From JANSWY01 sp965243755 (GTDB lineage: Bacteria > Bacteroidota > Bacteroidia > Cytophagales > Cyclobacteriaceae): a stretch of DNA of 64,000 nucleotides. Within the stretch, counting starts at the first letter, position 1. Every line of letters begins with the position of its first letter. The notes under the pieces were generated by a model that saw nothing but the letters and a program-made list of their open reading frames with translations, ran no database searches and had not been told where the DNA came from. This document shows, piece after piece, positions 24,501 through 32,190 of the stretch. A program made the translations under genes and the position numbers. The stretch spans positions 1-64,000 of the forward strand of contig CBDEVW010000005.1 of NCBI GenBank assembly GCA_965243755.1, given 5' to 3'.

Positions 24501-27061
24501 GGTGTTGTATCGTAATAAAACCCCACTGCAGAGGAGTTGATTTCATTACCTGAACAATCAGTGGCATCTGTTACTGAAAGTTCATAAATAGTTTCTGATA
24601 CCAGATTACTGTCTAGGTCAAGGACTACACCATCGAATCCATTTCCCAGTACTTGATTTACAGTGATTATATATCCGCTAATGCTATAGGTGGCAGCCGA
24701 CAATGATCCTTCGTCCATAGGTTCAGAAAATGTCACCTGAAGTTGAGTTGAAGACAAGGCAGCAATATTAGTGATTTCAGGTGCGGTGTTGTCAGGAGAA
24801 TTGTCAAGCACCGAATTAGCTACTCCTGGCGTTCCTCCATTGACATTATTCGATGCGGTCCAGTTATTGTCATCGCTGCATGCTAAGTCCTGGTTGATGA
24901 GCTCCAGTGTATATCCTCCATCAGATTTATCATTGTTTTGGTACCAGCTATCATCGTATCGAACAGAATCTACATCATTTCCCAACTGATCTTGCAAAGT
25001 CAACAATCGGCCACTATTCGTTAAGGTGGGCATTGAATTTACAACCACCACATCTCCATATACAGCATAATCCAGGGAGTCAGAGCTGGAAGAAAGTATC
25101 ACATAGTCATTGGGTCCTATAACAGCACTGTCTAGTGTTCCGCCGCTAAGGGTGAAGTCCTTCAAACTGATGTAATTGTTTGTCCTGTTGAACAACTCAA
25201 CAAATTCAGCTGATGGTAAAGCAACTGATGGGTTGGGGTCAGGGAAAATTTCGCTGATGATGATGTCTTTGAAAGAGGATGCCACCTCGTTCGAAAATGT
25301 TACTATTTCACCGTTGATCGTAGCGTTTCCTAATTCATTACTCAGATTTTCCAGGGTTAGTTCGTAATCGTTATTTACAAGATCATTAAAGTATAGGGTA
25401 ACCGATGAAGATCCAGTTAGGTAGTCCAGGCTATCTGGATTACCAACTTCATAGTTGATAGTATAGTTTGTTAGAGATTGCGCAGAGGATTGTGTTAAGG
25501 CCTGATTGAAGGTGATGTCAATGGCATTTGATGAGCTTACTACAACACTGATCACTTCTAATGGCAAATAGCTAAATGAGAAAGTTGTATTAGGCTGGAT
25601 GGAGTTGTTATCACTATCTTCTACGTCATTTATAGTAATTTCATAGGTATTATCTTCGAGATTATCTGAAAGCGAAAGCAATACTGAATCCGTATTGATC
25701 AGGCTTGCAGATACTGGATTTCCTATACTGTTATTAATGGAATAATTACCTGCCGTTTCAGCAGAAGTCTGGTCCAGCGATTTCGAGAAAATAATCAAAA
25801 GCTCATTAATTGAACTGGCAATTACTGTATCAATTAATAATGGCTCATTGTATTCAAAGTCTTGATTGTCGGTAACTGTGCTGTTTTGGCTTTTATTTTG
25901 GACGTTTGATATGGAAAGGTTGTACGTAACGCCATCTAAAAATGAACCAGAAACCTCCAGCACTACTTTTGCAGAGTCGTTTTCCACGATAGCAGCTGCA
26001 ATTGGATTACCAATAGCATTGTCAATCAGGTAGTTGTTTGGGTTGGTTCCGGTTGTTTCATCCACAGTTTGATTATAAGTGACTTGTATAGTTGAGTCGG
26101 TGAGGGTAATAGCAGTATCCAGCGCCATTGCAAGGTAGCTGAAGCTAAAGGTTGAAGATTCAGTTTGTGGAGTACTACTAAACGCATCCTGAATGTTTGA
26201 GGTACTCAATTCGTAGGTGTTATTAGTCAAATTTTGGTTGAAAACCAGATCCACCTCATTGTTGTTGGAGACATCTCTTGTGGCTGAGTTGATGGTGATG
26301 CCATTGTCGATACTATAGTTGCCCGTATTTTCGGCTGAAGCTTGATTAACCTCCTGATTGAAAACAACGGTGGCAGTGGTGGCACTTGTTACTACAACAG
26401 TGTCAATTTGTGTAGATGCAATTACACTAATGTCATCAAAATTGAACAGTGTGGAACGAGTAGAGGTGTAATCACATAATACGCCGAAGTAGTTGGTGCT
26501 TGTGTAAGTATTATCTAAAGCAGTACCTTCAGAAAGGTAGGAGTCCGTTCCCGTCAAATCATAAAAAAGCTCCCAGTTTCCATCATTATCTCTTGTAACC
26601 CGAACCCAAACTTCAACAGGGTCCATATTGACTAGATCATTGGTACCGTCAATGATTTTGGTTGTTGAGCTTCCGTCTTGCCTGTACAAACTGATTTCAT
26701 CATCAGCATTACCGATCATTACAAAGTAGCCATTCAGGCTGGCTTCCAGATCACTTTGGTCACTGACCAGGTAAATGTATGCCCGGTTACTACTGCTGGG
26801 ATTAAAATCCATAAAAACCTTAAAATCCCAGGTTGTCAGGTCCAATAAAGTATTTGGGGTACTCAGGTACGATTCGTTGGTAGCTGCGGGTGCATTTAAA
26901 TGAAGTGTATTGCTACCGTCCACTTCAAATTCCGAAACATCACCAGACCAGGTAGGGTTGGAGGTGAAATTACCATCATCAAATCCATCATTCACCTGAG
27001 CAAATGCCGGGAATGTGGACAGACAGAGGATCACGAAATAGAAAATATTTCTTAAAATCAT
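18563..27061 (-). CDS. giant exported lamin-tail-domain/Ig-like modular protein
   Basis: A 2832-residue secreted protein. In order: signal peptide (1-21, ending PAFAQ); a lectin-like jelly-roll region (about 22-210); SbsA-type Ig-like repeats with the recurring pattern (V/I)xVxFNxx(L/V)(D/N) ... NYxIDN (about 215-590); a first lamin-tail domain (about 594); more Ig-like repeats; then lamin-tail domains near 1517, 1775, 2032 and 2293, each starting like TEIMADPxPVVxLPxAEYVE and followed by an Ig-like unit, giving a ~258-residue period; a sixth at about 2560; and a FlgD-like C-terminal domain of ~90 residues (FLRWDGTRNNGAMADVGYYI) ending in basic GRKF. The C-terminal domain resembles T9SS cargo sorting regions, so surface export by T9SS is inferred. 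Ligand unknown. Confidence 0.85.
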   Translation of the reverse strand: MILRNIFYFVILCLSTFPAFAQVNDGFDDGNFTSNPTWSGDVSEFEVDGSNTLHLNAPAATNESYLSTPNTLLDLTTWDFKVFMDFNPSSSNRAYIYLVSDQSDLEASLNGYFVMIGNADDEISLYRQDGSSTTKIIDGTNDLVNMDPVEVWVRVTRDNDGNWELFYDLTGTDSYLSEGTALDNTYTSTNYFGVLCDYTSTRSTLFNFDDISVIASTQIDTVVVTSATTATVVFNQEVNQASAENTGNYSIDNGITINSATRDVSNNNEVDLVFNQNLTNNTYELSTSNIQDAFSSTPQTESSTFSFSYLAMALDTAITLTDSTIQVTYNQTVDETTGTNPNNYLIDNAIGNPIAAAIVENDSAKVVLEVSGSFLDGVTYNLSISNVQNKSQNSTVTDNQDFEYNEPLLIDTVIASSINELLIIFSKSLDQTSAETAGNYSINNSIGNPVSASLINTDSVLLSLSDNLEDNTYEITINDVEDSDNNSIQPNTTFSFSYLPLEVISVVVSSSNAIDITFNQALTQSSAQSLTNYTINYEVGNPDSLDYLTGSSSVTLYFNDLVNNDYELTLENLSNELGNATINGEIVTFSNEVASSFKDIIISEIFPDPNPSVALPSAEFVELFNRTNNYISLKDFTLSGGTLDSAVIGPNDYVILSSSSDSLDYAVYGDVVVVNSMPTLTNSGRLLTLQDQLGNDVDSVRYDDSWYQNNDKSDGGYTLELINQDLACSDDNNWTASNNVNGGTPGVANSVLDNSPDNTAPEITNIAALSSTQLQVTFSEPMDEGSLSAATYSISGYIITVNQVLGNGFDGVVLDLDSNLVSETIYELSVTDATDCSGNEINSSAVGFYYDTTPPQVEKVVINSTDQITVVFNEPLEESIAETESNYTVDNAIGNPTTATLDNDNSHRVRLSFDTDFPLGVAHNLAIDNLTDTLSNSMSSTQNIAFQYSQQIDTVIVVASTLVDIYFDEPIDSASASQVSFYEIEDIGSPEQAIPDEYSDSIVHLVLSTNLEDNQSLSLMIEGLLDADFNDLVTPEYFFTYDTRAPVPQQIEVNDSISLTITFNEPLDEVSSEALGNYHLDNGASPDSARLTGNALVELRFSASFVPESEHTLSIANIGDVYGNTMTTTRKLDFIYDPLPPRIDTLLQLAEDSIMIKFVEFVDEISAEENTNYILDQTINPDLVSRYDVDSTVVFLHFASNLPELIDLSVALINVEDLTGNAISDTIISTLNTLNPTVASITPVSRTQLQITFGKKMDSGLLSEVTNYSVGGLSPNSIAITDDKTVVLTLGSEFTDKTNYVLQLSNLTDDSGNMLGSSTFGFEFNDYLDAISVLNEYTIELTWEKDLLKPDVTSFTLANNSTAPIAVTRDSEDLNVLHLLFSDSLQANIPDTLFWQQVEDVNGLSIPDGYINFQLDTKAPAVQSISSTYFNEITVTFSEPVIESAASALNHYNLLTVGNPTNIEILNETSCLLSFEDTLSNNSNYELIVSRIADYSGNLLTDTVSFLFEAPFIPSYGDLVITEIMADPDPVVGLASAEYVELFNNSSQPINLRQVFVSDDSGIINLPDTILAPATYGLIVDDSDAPNFNTGTVIAVNSLFSLGNNEDSLTVSITNEILDAIAYTDDWYNDNTKVNGGYSLERISINPICEDEENWSVSLDPNGGTPGEENSIFNNSPDSVPPYVTNLDISPTQLIVYFSEPVDTSSVQLSDFTLVPAINNLSVHFDSVIVALTDELDSATIYNITIANIFDCAGNELTSFTGFFGIGKRPEPGELLFTEIMADPTPVVALPDAEYVELYNHSNNLLNLSGIMFGDASISIPLSNYLLEPQQYLVITSSANQLQFDSVNVLGLSNFASLTNSGDSIGLSNGETQLDAVTYDRSWYRDADKDDGGYSLERISFDDQCDPSSNWAASDSSAGGTPGYQNSIFNQNPDINAPNVEGISLISSDSIVLTFNESMDTVSEVLTKINFDPLVTIHSSHWTNFMELLIVMSEPLDEGILYEIQISEINDCAGNAMSSFNTIIGIGQSPSVGDLIINEIFADPTPVVGLPEAEYIEIYNRSDKLIKLDGLTIEDFSGSAVVSNGFLAPQSYLVLTNASSLFRFEGIENTVGINGFPSLGNNGDLIKLSINEITIDSIQFERDWYGNTDMDDGGYSLELINPDASCSGPNNWTVSSSDAGGTPGLQNSVFSPLPDTISPLITTFSFTENQITINFNEWMDTLSLTEGTYIFNPNIEVTNIGASLDGVELIFATQMEIGTLYEFTISNITDCSGNVITPTTLEIGVGSTPSYHDLLITEIMADPEPPNDLPNTEYLEIYNASTELIDLSGINVSDKTETTSINGGILKSGEYAVLTPNAAINLFDSNIKVIGIANWPSLGNSGDDLSLSIGGEEIISLSYQENWYDDPTIDGGISLEMIDVSNPCGENDNWTASVSTTGGTPGRVNASSASNPDLFGPNLLSAYAISQQQVELSFDEKIGSNLTNAFVTIEPVVPISDIQLAGNSDKLLLLSLQETLAPNTNYHLIIQEVSDCLNNPIQSNEASFVLPENADSLEIVINEILFNPRSTGVDFVEILNPTTKYFNLKNWRIANHSYFNSGSSELVTDANLIIGPDELLVFTTDKESILNEYPLSIENHIFQVDQLPTFANDEGTVILIDSLGHTIDLVDYSEDFHYDLLDDVDGVSLERIDPFGSSVDGNNWKSASSTSGFATPGYENSQSFNTMEVDKIISVDPQVFTPGDETSGVPSFTTIKYDFESPGYFANVNIYNTAGQLVKSLANGELLPTSGFLRWDGTRNNGAMADVGYYIIKFEIYNNLGDQRSFQKTVVVGRKF

Positions 27062-27085
27062 CAGAGAAAGCTGAACATCAAGGGT

Positions 27086-27120
27086 TAAATATACTAATTT
27101 TGATTTCCCGTTATCCCAAA
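27086..27120 (-). promoter_or_regulatory. weak candidate promoter of the lamin-tail gene
   Basis: On the minus strand TTTG (27117-27120) and TATATTTA (27086-27093) are separated by 23 bases; the second differs at one base from TAnnTTTG. It lies about 25 bases before the start codon at 27061. In the same divergent region a + strand TAATTTTG (27095-27102) could serve asd, but no -33 match is seen for it. Confidence 0.3.
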
Positions 27121-27179
27121 ATGAGCGTTATCAAAACGTAATAATTAATATATGTTCAATATCTAAATTTCTATCAACA

Positions 27180-28172
27180 ATGAAATTAGCAGTAGTTGGG
27201 GCCACCGGGCTTGTTGGTGGTGAAATCCTAAAAGTGCTTGAAGAGCGCAATTTTCCGTATGAAGAACTTCTTTTAGTAGCATCTGCACGATCTGCGGGCA
27301 AGAAGATGATCTTTAAGGGAGAAGAATTTACAGTGATCTCCATGGAAGATGCAGTCATGCGAAAACCTGACGTTGCTATTTTTTCTGCAGGAGGAGGGAC
27401 TTCTTTGGAGTGGGCACCAAAGTTTCAGGAAGTTGGGACAATTGTGATTGATAATTCCTCAGCCTGGAGAATGAGCCCAAAACACAAATTGATCGTTCCG
27501 GAGATCAATGCAGGGGTAATCAGGATAGATGACAGGATTATAGCTAATCCAAACTGCTCTACCATACAGATGGTGTTGGCATTAGCACCATTGCATAAAA
27601 AATATGGAATCAGAAGAATTGTAGTATCAACCTATCAGTCAGTTACCGGTTCTGGTAAAGGTGCCGTAGACCAAATGATGGGTGAGCGGGAAGGAAAGGA
27701 CGTGGAAATGGCGTATCCTTACAAAATTGACATGAATGTTCTGCCTCACATTGATGTATTTCAGGAGAATGGATATACCAAAGAGGAGATGAAGATGGTC
27801 AATGAAACCAAAAAGATTCTTGGAGATGATTCGATTCAGGTGACAGCTACTTGTGTAAGGATACCAACAATGGGGGGTCATTCAGAGTCTGTGAATGTAG
27901 AATTCAACGAGGAATACGATCTTAAGGAAGTTAGAGAGATACTGAGCAAAACCCCTGGCATTGTGGTGCAGGATGATCCTGGAAACAATGTTTATCCTAT
28001 GCCGCTACATGCACATCAGAAAGATGATGTGTTTGTTGGAAGACTCAGAAGAGATGAAACACAACCAAAAAGCCTGAATATGTGGATTGTAGCAGACAAT
28101 TTACGAAAAGGGGCTGCTACCAACGCCGTGCAGATTGCGGAATATATGGTAGAGCATAGTTTGGTTTATTAA
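27180..28172 (+). CDS. asd: aspartate-semialdehyde dehydrogenase
   Basis: A 330-residue enzyme that reduces aspartyl phosphate to aspartate semialdehyde with NADPH, feeding lysine/diaminopimelate, threonine and methionine synthesis. The N-terminal dinucleotide-binding motif is VVGATGLVGGEILKVL, the catalytic cysteine is Cys126 in NPNCSTIQM, and VRIPTMGGHSESVNVEF carries substrate-binding residues. Length is normal. Single gene with its own terminator, divergent from the giant lamin-tail gene. Confidence 0.97.
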   Translation: MKLAVVGATGLVGGEILKVLEERNFPYEELLLVASARSAGKKMIFKGEEFTVISMEDAVMRKPDVAIFSAGGGTSLEWAPKFQEVGTIVIDNSSAWRMSPKHKLIVPEINAGVIRIDDRIIANPNCSTIQMVLALAPLHKKYGIRRIVVSTYQSVTGSGKGAVDQMMGEREGKDVEMAYPYKIDMNVLPHIDVFQENGYTKEEMKMVNETKKILGDDSIQVTATCVRIPTMGGHSESVNVEFNEEYDLKEVREILSKTPGIVVQDDPGNNVYPMPLHAHQKDDVFVGRLRRDETQPKSLNMWIVADNLRKGAATNAVQIAEYMVEHSLVY

Positions 28173-28194
28173 TACAAAGCTAGAATCAAAAAAA

Positions 28195-28228
28195 ATAGAG
28201 CCGACTCAATTCTGGGTCGGCTTTTTAT
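28195..28228 (+). terminator. intrinsic terminator after asd
   Basis: AGCCGACTC (28199-28207) pairs with GGGTCGGCT (28214-28222) around a short AATTCT loop, followed by TTTTTATTT. Located about 25 bases after the asd stop codon. Confidence 0.85.
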
Positions 28229-28255
28229 TTATCATTGTTTCTCCACCTATGTTTG
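28224..28255 (+). promoter_or_regulatory. putative promoter of the THUMP-like methyltransferase gene
   Basis: TATGTTTG (28248-28255) is a full match to TAnnTTTG; TTTA (28224-28227), one base off TTTG, lies 20 bases upstream within the T tail of the asd terminator. It ends 37 bases before the ATG at 28293. Confidence 0.5.
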
Positions 28256-28292
28256 ACACTTCAGCCAGGATGGTGTCCAATGTTTTGAGATT

Positions 28293-29471
28293 ATGAAAAA
28301 ACCTGACCCTAGATTCTTCAAAGCCCTCGATCAATTCGCAGATACTGATCCGATTCAACTTTCACTGCAAGCTTCAAAATTCCCTAATCTCGATATTCCG
28401 TTTATTGTACAACAAATTACCGCAAGAAAGAAAGCCAAAATGAAGCTTCCTGAATGGCTGGCTCAAGATAGAGTTATTTTTCCTCCAACCATCTCTATGG
28501 AACAATGCTCCTCTGAAATAACAGCAAAGTTTAAAGCGAAAATATTTCATGGACATAGCCTGATTGACCTCACTGGAGGAGCGGGAGTCGATACATATTA
28601 CCTCAGTAAAGGATTTGATCAAGTCACATATTTGGAGCGAAACAACGATTTAGTTCAGTTGGCAGAATATAATTTTGATGTTCTGGGGGCAAAACACATC
28701 AGGTGTCTCAATATTGATTCTTTAGACTACATCCAAAACCTGAATCAACTACCTACTCATCTTTACATCGATCCAGCCAGGAGAGATCAACATAATATGA
28801 AGGTTCATAGCTTTAAGGATTGTGAGCCCGATGTTATCCAATTGATGGAATTATTGGGAGGGTCAAATGTCAGGTTGTTGATCAAAGCTTCCCCTATGCT
28901 GGATATATCAATGGGGTTGACGCAGATATCAAATGTAAAGGCGGTTTATGTGGTATCAGTGAAAAATGAATGCAAGGAGATTTTATTTCTAGTCGATCCA
29001 ACTTATGTTGGAGAAACCGAATTAAAGACTTTCAATTGGCTTTCCACAGAGTGGCAGGAGTATTCAGCTACCTTTGAAAGTTTAGGAGGAGTAAAAGAAC
29101 CCACTGGTACAATAGGGAGATACTTGTACGAACCAAATGCTTCACTGCTTAAGTCGGGAATATATAAACTGCTGGGCAAAAGTCATGGAGTAACAAAATT
29201 GAACCCGAATACCCATCTTTACACCTCAGAATCATTGATTGAGGACTTTCCAGGCAGAAAGTTTGAAGTAACATGGGCTGGTCCGGCATCTAAAAAGGAG
29301 TTATCATCCCAATTAGTAGGAAGCAAAGTGAGTGTTGTTTCAAGAAATTACCCGCTCACAGTGGATCAAATCAGAAAGAAATATAACTTAAAGGATGGAG
29401 AGGACTATTATTTGTTTTTCTACCGGAACATTAAAAACAAACCTGAAGTAGCAATTTGCAGGAAAAAATGA
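28293..29471 (+). CDS. THUMP-like domain class I SAM-dependent methyltransferase
   Basis: A 392-residue protein found widely in Bacteroidota. The middle has a SAM-binding core, LIDLTGGAGVDTYYLSKGF (motif I), YLERNNDLVQLAEYN (strand 2) and a catalytic-loop-like THLYIDPARRD, similar to the (D/N)PP(Y/R) signature of nucleic-acid methyltransferases. The C-terminus forms a THUMP-like RNA-binding region (about residues 320-390). RNA (rRNA or tRNA) methylation is therefore inferred; the target base is unknown. Monocistronic, flanked by the asd terminator and the tRNA-Phe terminator on the other strand. Confidence 0.78.
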   Translation: MKKPDPRFFKALDQFADTDPIQLSLQASKFPNLDIPFIVQQITARKKAKMKLPEWLAQDRVIFPPTISMEQCSSEITAKFKAKIFHGHSLIDLTGGAGVDTYYLSKGFDQVTYLERNNDLVQLAEYNFDVLGAKHIRCLNIDSLDYIQNLNQLPTHLYIDPARRDQHNMKVHSFKDCEPDVIQLMELLGGSNVRLLIKASPMLDISMGLTQISNVKAVYVVSVKNECKEILFLVDPTYVGETELKTFNWLSTEWQEYSATFESLGGVKEPTGTIGRYLYEPNASLLKSGIYKLLGKSHGVTKLNPNTHLYTSESLIEDFPGRKFEVTWAGPASKKELSSQLVGSKVSVVSRNYPLTVDQIRKKYNLKDGEDYYLFFYRNIKNKPEVAICRKK

Positions 29472-29586
29472 ACGAGAATTAAAAAATATGTTATGCATGC
29501 ATACTAATTTTCCTGTTATTTTCTATATTCGGGGTAGATTTTGTTCGACAATGGAAAATTGCAAGTTAAGAGTTACTGAAAAGAAA

Positions 29587-29611
29587 AAGTCCCGAAGTAT
29601 TTCGGGACTTT
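29587..29611 (-). terminator. intrinsic terminator of tRNA-Phe
   Basis: A perfect 10-bp stem (29587-29596 with 29601-29610) around a GTAT/ATAC tetraloop. On the minus strand it begins four bases after the tRNA 3' end and is followed by TTTTTCTTTTC. Confidence 0.85.
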
Positions 29612-29614
29612 CTG

Positions 29615-29687
29615 TGGTGCTGAGTGGATTCGAACCACCGACTCACGGATTTTCAGTCCGATGCTCTACCAACTGAGCTACAGCACC
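29615..29687 (-). tRNA. tRNA-Phe (anticodon GAA)
   Basis: Seventy-three bases on the minus strand. The acceptor stem GGTGCTG pairs with CAGCACC, the D arm contains AGCTCAGTTGGTAGAGC, the anticodon loop CTGAAAA gives GAA, and the T arm contains GGTTCGAATCC. The discriminator base is A and the CCA end is not encoded, so it is added by the CCA-adding enzyme. It has its own promoter and terminator. Confidence 0.97.
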
Positions 29688-29701
29688 GTTTTAAAGAGGT
29701 G

Positions 29702-29733
29702 CAAAACTATGTAATAATAGATTGGTGAACAAA
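29702..29733 (-). promoter_or_regulatory. Bacteroidota-type promoter of tRNA-Phe
   Basis: On the minus strand TTTG (29730-29733), 20 bases, then TAGTTTTG (29702-29709): both elements match the consensus exactly. The -7 element ends 14 bases before the mature tRNA 5' end, leaving a short leader for RNase P. Confidence 0.75.
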
Positions 29734-29789
29734 ATAATTTTTATAAAATTTTCAACTAAATTAAGTTACCAATAAACTAACCCAATTCG

Positions 29790-31121
29790 ATGGAATACAT
29801 ACCTCAGGTTGCCTTTATAGTGGTAATAGCCTTCTTTGGATATTTGCTGTTTAAGCGAATCACACAAATCAAAAAAAATATTTTGCTTGGTCGGGATGTG
29901 GATCGAACAGATCAACCCGGTGAAAGATGGAAAACCATGCTGCTAATTGCCTTTGGACAAAAAAAGATGTTCAAAAGGATCATTCCGGCAGTACTTCATT
30001 TATTTATTTATGTGGGCTTCATCGTGATCAATCTGGAAGTTTTGGAATTCATCATTGATGGATTTGCTGGTACACACAGGATATTTGCACCGTACCTTGG
30101 AGGGTTCTACAATATTTTGATGAATCTCTTTGAGCTATTGGCAGTATTGGTGTTGTTTAGCTGCGTTGTTTTTCTAATCAGGAGAAACATCCTTAAAGTA
30201 CCCAGATTTACCAAGCCTGAAATGAAAGGATGGCCGGCATTGGACGGGAACTTGATTTTGATCATTGAATCTGTTTTGATGATCGCCATACTTACTATGA
30301 ATGCTACAGATCAGGTGCTCCAGGCCAATGGTGCAGAGCATTATGTGGCTACTGGATCCTTCTTTTTCAGTGGGTTTCTGGTGCCAATATTTGATGGCAT
30401 GAGCAATGGTACACTAGTGTTGATTGAGAGAGCTGCCTGGTGGTTTCATATTGTTGGAATTCTTGCGTTTGCAGTATATGTGACCTATTCAAAACACTTA
30501 CATATTTTCCTGGCATTCCCGAATACCTATTATTCCAATTTGAATGCAAAGGGATATATGGATAACATGGATAGTGTAACCAATGAGGTGAAGATGATGC
30601 TTGGAATGCCCGTTGAGAACAATGATCCGCCGGCAGAAATTGGAAGATTTGGCGCCAAGGATGTGAATGACCTGACATGGAAAAACATAATGGAGGCCTA
30701 TTCCTGTACTGAGTGTGGTAGATGTACATCAGAGTGTCCGGCCAACCTAACTGGTAAAAAACTGTCTCCTCGCAAGATTATGATGGATACAAGGGACAGA
30801 GCGGAAGAAGTGGGCCAGAGTATTGCCCAGGGAGGTAAGGGATTGGAGGATGGAAAATCTCTGTTGGGAGATTATGTCACCAAAGAAGAAATCAATGCCT
30901 GTACCAGTTGTAATGCCTGTGTTGAAGCTTGTCCTGTAAATATAAACCCGCTGGATATCATCCTTCAAATGCGAAGATATGTTGCCATGGAAGAGTCAGG
31001 TTCACCGGCATCATGGAATTCAATGTTCAGTAATGTCGAAACAAATTTTGCCCCATGGAAATTTTCACCTGCAGATCGATTCAATTGGTCTCAGGAATTA
31101 AAAGAAGAATCAAACGCTTAA
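29790..31121 (+). CDS. membrane-bound 4Fe-4S dicluster protein, N-terminal half of an ETF:quinone/Hdr-like oxidoreductase
   Basis: A 443-residue protein with about six transmembrane helices (residues ~5-250) of NarI-like character, including histidines in helices that could bind haem. A cytoplasmic region follows with two 4Fe-4S motifs: CTECGRCTSECP (about 306-317) and CTSCNACVEACP (about 371-382). Together with the CCG-domain protein that follows it matches, as two polypeptides, the domain order of ETF:(methyl)menaquinone oxidoreductases, which pass electrons from fatty-acid beta-oxidation to quinone. The role is inferred from architecture. A lactate/glycolate-type Fe-S oxidoreductase partner is the main alternative. 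Confidence 0.75.
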   Translation: MEYIPQVAFIVVIAFFGYLLFKRITQIKKNILLGRDVDRTDQPGERWKTMLLIAFGQKKMFKRIIPAVLHLFIYVGFIVINLEVLEFIIDGFAGTHRIFAPYLGGFYNILMNLFELLAVLVLFSCVVFLIRRNILKVPRFTKPEMKGWPALDGNLILIIESVLMIAILTMNATDQVLQANGAEHYVATGSFFFSGFLVPIFDGMSNGTLVLIERAAWWFHIVGILAFAVYVTYSKHLHIFLAFPNTYYSNLNAKGYMDNMDSVTNEVKMMLGMPVENNDPPAEIGRFGAKDVNDLTWKNIMEAYSCTECGRCTSECPANLTGKKLSPRKIMMDTRDRAEEVGQSIAQGGKGLEDGKSLLGDYVTKEEINACTSCNACVEACPVNINPLDIILQMRRYVAMEESGSPASWNSMFSNVETNFAPWKFSPADRFNWSQELKEESNA

Positions 31122-31141
31122 CCTTAATCTGAATACAAACA

Positions 31142-31936
31142 ATGAGTGAAAATATAAAAATCCCAACAGTTGCTGACATGGTTGCCTCCGGCGAAACTCC
31201 AGAGATATTATTTTGGGTAGGGTGCGCAGGATCTTATGATGACAGATACAAAGCGGTAACCAAAGCATTTGTGAAGATCTTAAACAAAGTGGGAATCAGG
31301 TTTGCGGTACTGGGACCTGAAGAAACCTGTACTGGAGATCCTGCCAGACGCGCTGGAAATGAATTTTTATTTCAGATGCAGGCTATGGCGAATATTCAGT
31401 TGATGAACAGTTATGAAATCAAGAAGATCGTAACCGCCTGTCCGCATTGTTTCAATACCATTAAAAATGAATACCCGGACCTGGGTGGAAACTACGAAGT
31501 AATTCACCACTCACAATTATTGCAAGAATTGATCAATGAGGGTAAACTTACGCTGAAAGGAGGAGGGGAATTTAAAGGCAGAAAAATCACTTTTCATGAT
31601 TCATGCTATCTGGGGAGAGCTAATAATGTTTATGAGGCCCCAAGGGAGGTCTTGGAGGCCCTGGATGCAGAGTTGGTGGAGATGAAAAGATGCAAAACCA
31701 AAGGACTCTGTTGTGGAGCTGGTGGTGCACAGATGTTCAAAGATGCAGAATCTGGCAATAAAGAAATCAATATAGAAAGGACCGAAGAAGCACTTGAAAC
31801 AGGAGCGAATGTAATTGCCAGTGCTTGCCCGTTCTGTATGACAATGATGTCTGACGGTGTAAAGAATAAAGAGAAAGAGGCGGAAGTGAAAGTGAAGGAT
31901 CTTGCAGAACTAATCGCTGAAGCAGAAGGACTCTAG
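31142..31936 (+). CDS. CCG-domain (Fe-S)-binding protein, HdrB/HdrD-like subunit
   Basis: A 264-residue soluble protein with two cysteine-rich CCG-type repeats: WVGCAGSYDDR ... EETCTGDPARRAGNE ... ACPHC, and DSCYLGRANNVYEAPRE ... GLCCGAGGA ... ACPFC. The first repeat has TCTG in place of CCG. These domains hold unusual Fe-S clusters in heterodisulfide reductase-type enzymes. It lies 20 bases behind the membrane dicluster gene, so the two form one complex; the pair corresponds to a split form of single-chain ETF:quinone oxidoreductases (inference). Confidence 0.8.
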   Translation: MSENIKIPTVADMVASGETPEILFWVGCAGSYDDRYKAVTKAFVKILNKVGIRFAVLGPEETCTGDPARRAGNEFLFQMQAMANIQLMNSYEIKKIVTACPHCFNTIKNEYPDLGGNYEVIHHSQLLQELINEGKLTLKGGGEFKGRKITFHDSCYLGRANNVYEAPREVLEALDAELVEMKRCKTKGLCCGAGGAQMFKDAESGNKEINIERTEEALETGANVIASACPFCMTMMSDGVKNKEKEAEVKVKDLAELIAEAEGL

Positions 31937-32190
31937 TTTTACAATCCCCCTTAAAAAGGGAAACCAGGCGCTCAAAAGAACAACCTGGATTCAAACTATG
32001 AGGAATTTTTAATGTTTTTAACCGCTGTAAGTAACAATACTGCGAATTTCTTCAAATGTTACGATCAACATGGGAATTTTCAGTGATATGTGATAAGTAG
32101 GACAATTTGGGACTAAATCACAGGTGTGATCAATCAAATTGTCCTGATTTCTACATTAGTTCCCAACGTTAATATAGCAAAGATTTAAAA
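31937..32190. other. 254-base intergenic region between convergent genes, with nested inverted repeats
   Basis: No gene is seen. It contains GGACAATTTG (32100-32109) and CAAATTGTCC (32135-32144), a perfect 10-bp inverted repeat, with ATCACA/TGTGAT (32117-32122 and 32125-32130) nested inside. It also holds two GTGATA-like half-sites just upstream (32082-32096). The stem lacks a T run, so a classical terminator is unlikely. Confidence 0.5.

Noticed and set aside
18563..27061. Repetitive DNA as CRISPR or transposon repeats
   Set aside because: The repeats are long, diverged and in frame; they encode protein modules.
29488..29676. 62-codon open frame on the + strand across the tRNA
   Set aside because: It runs through the tRNA-Phe gene and its terminator on the other strand.
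31944..31963. CCCTT/AAGGG stem after the CCG-domain gene as a terminator
   Set aside because: The stem is only five base pairs and no T run follows on either strand.
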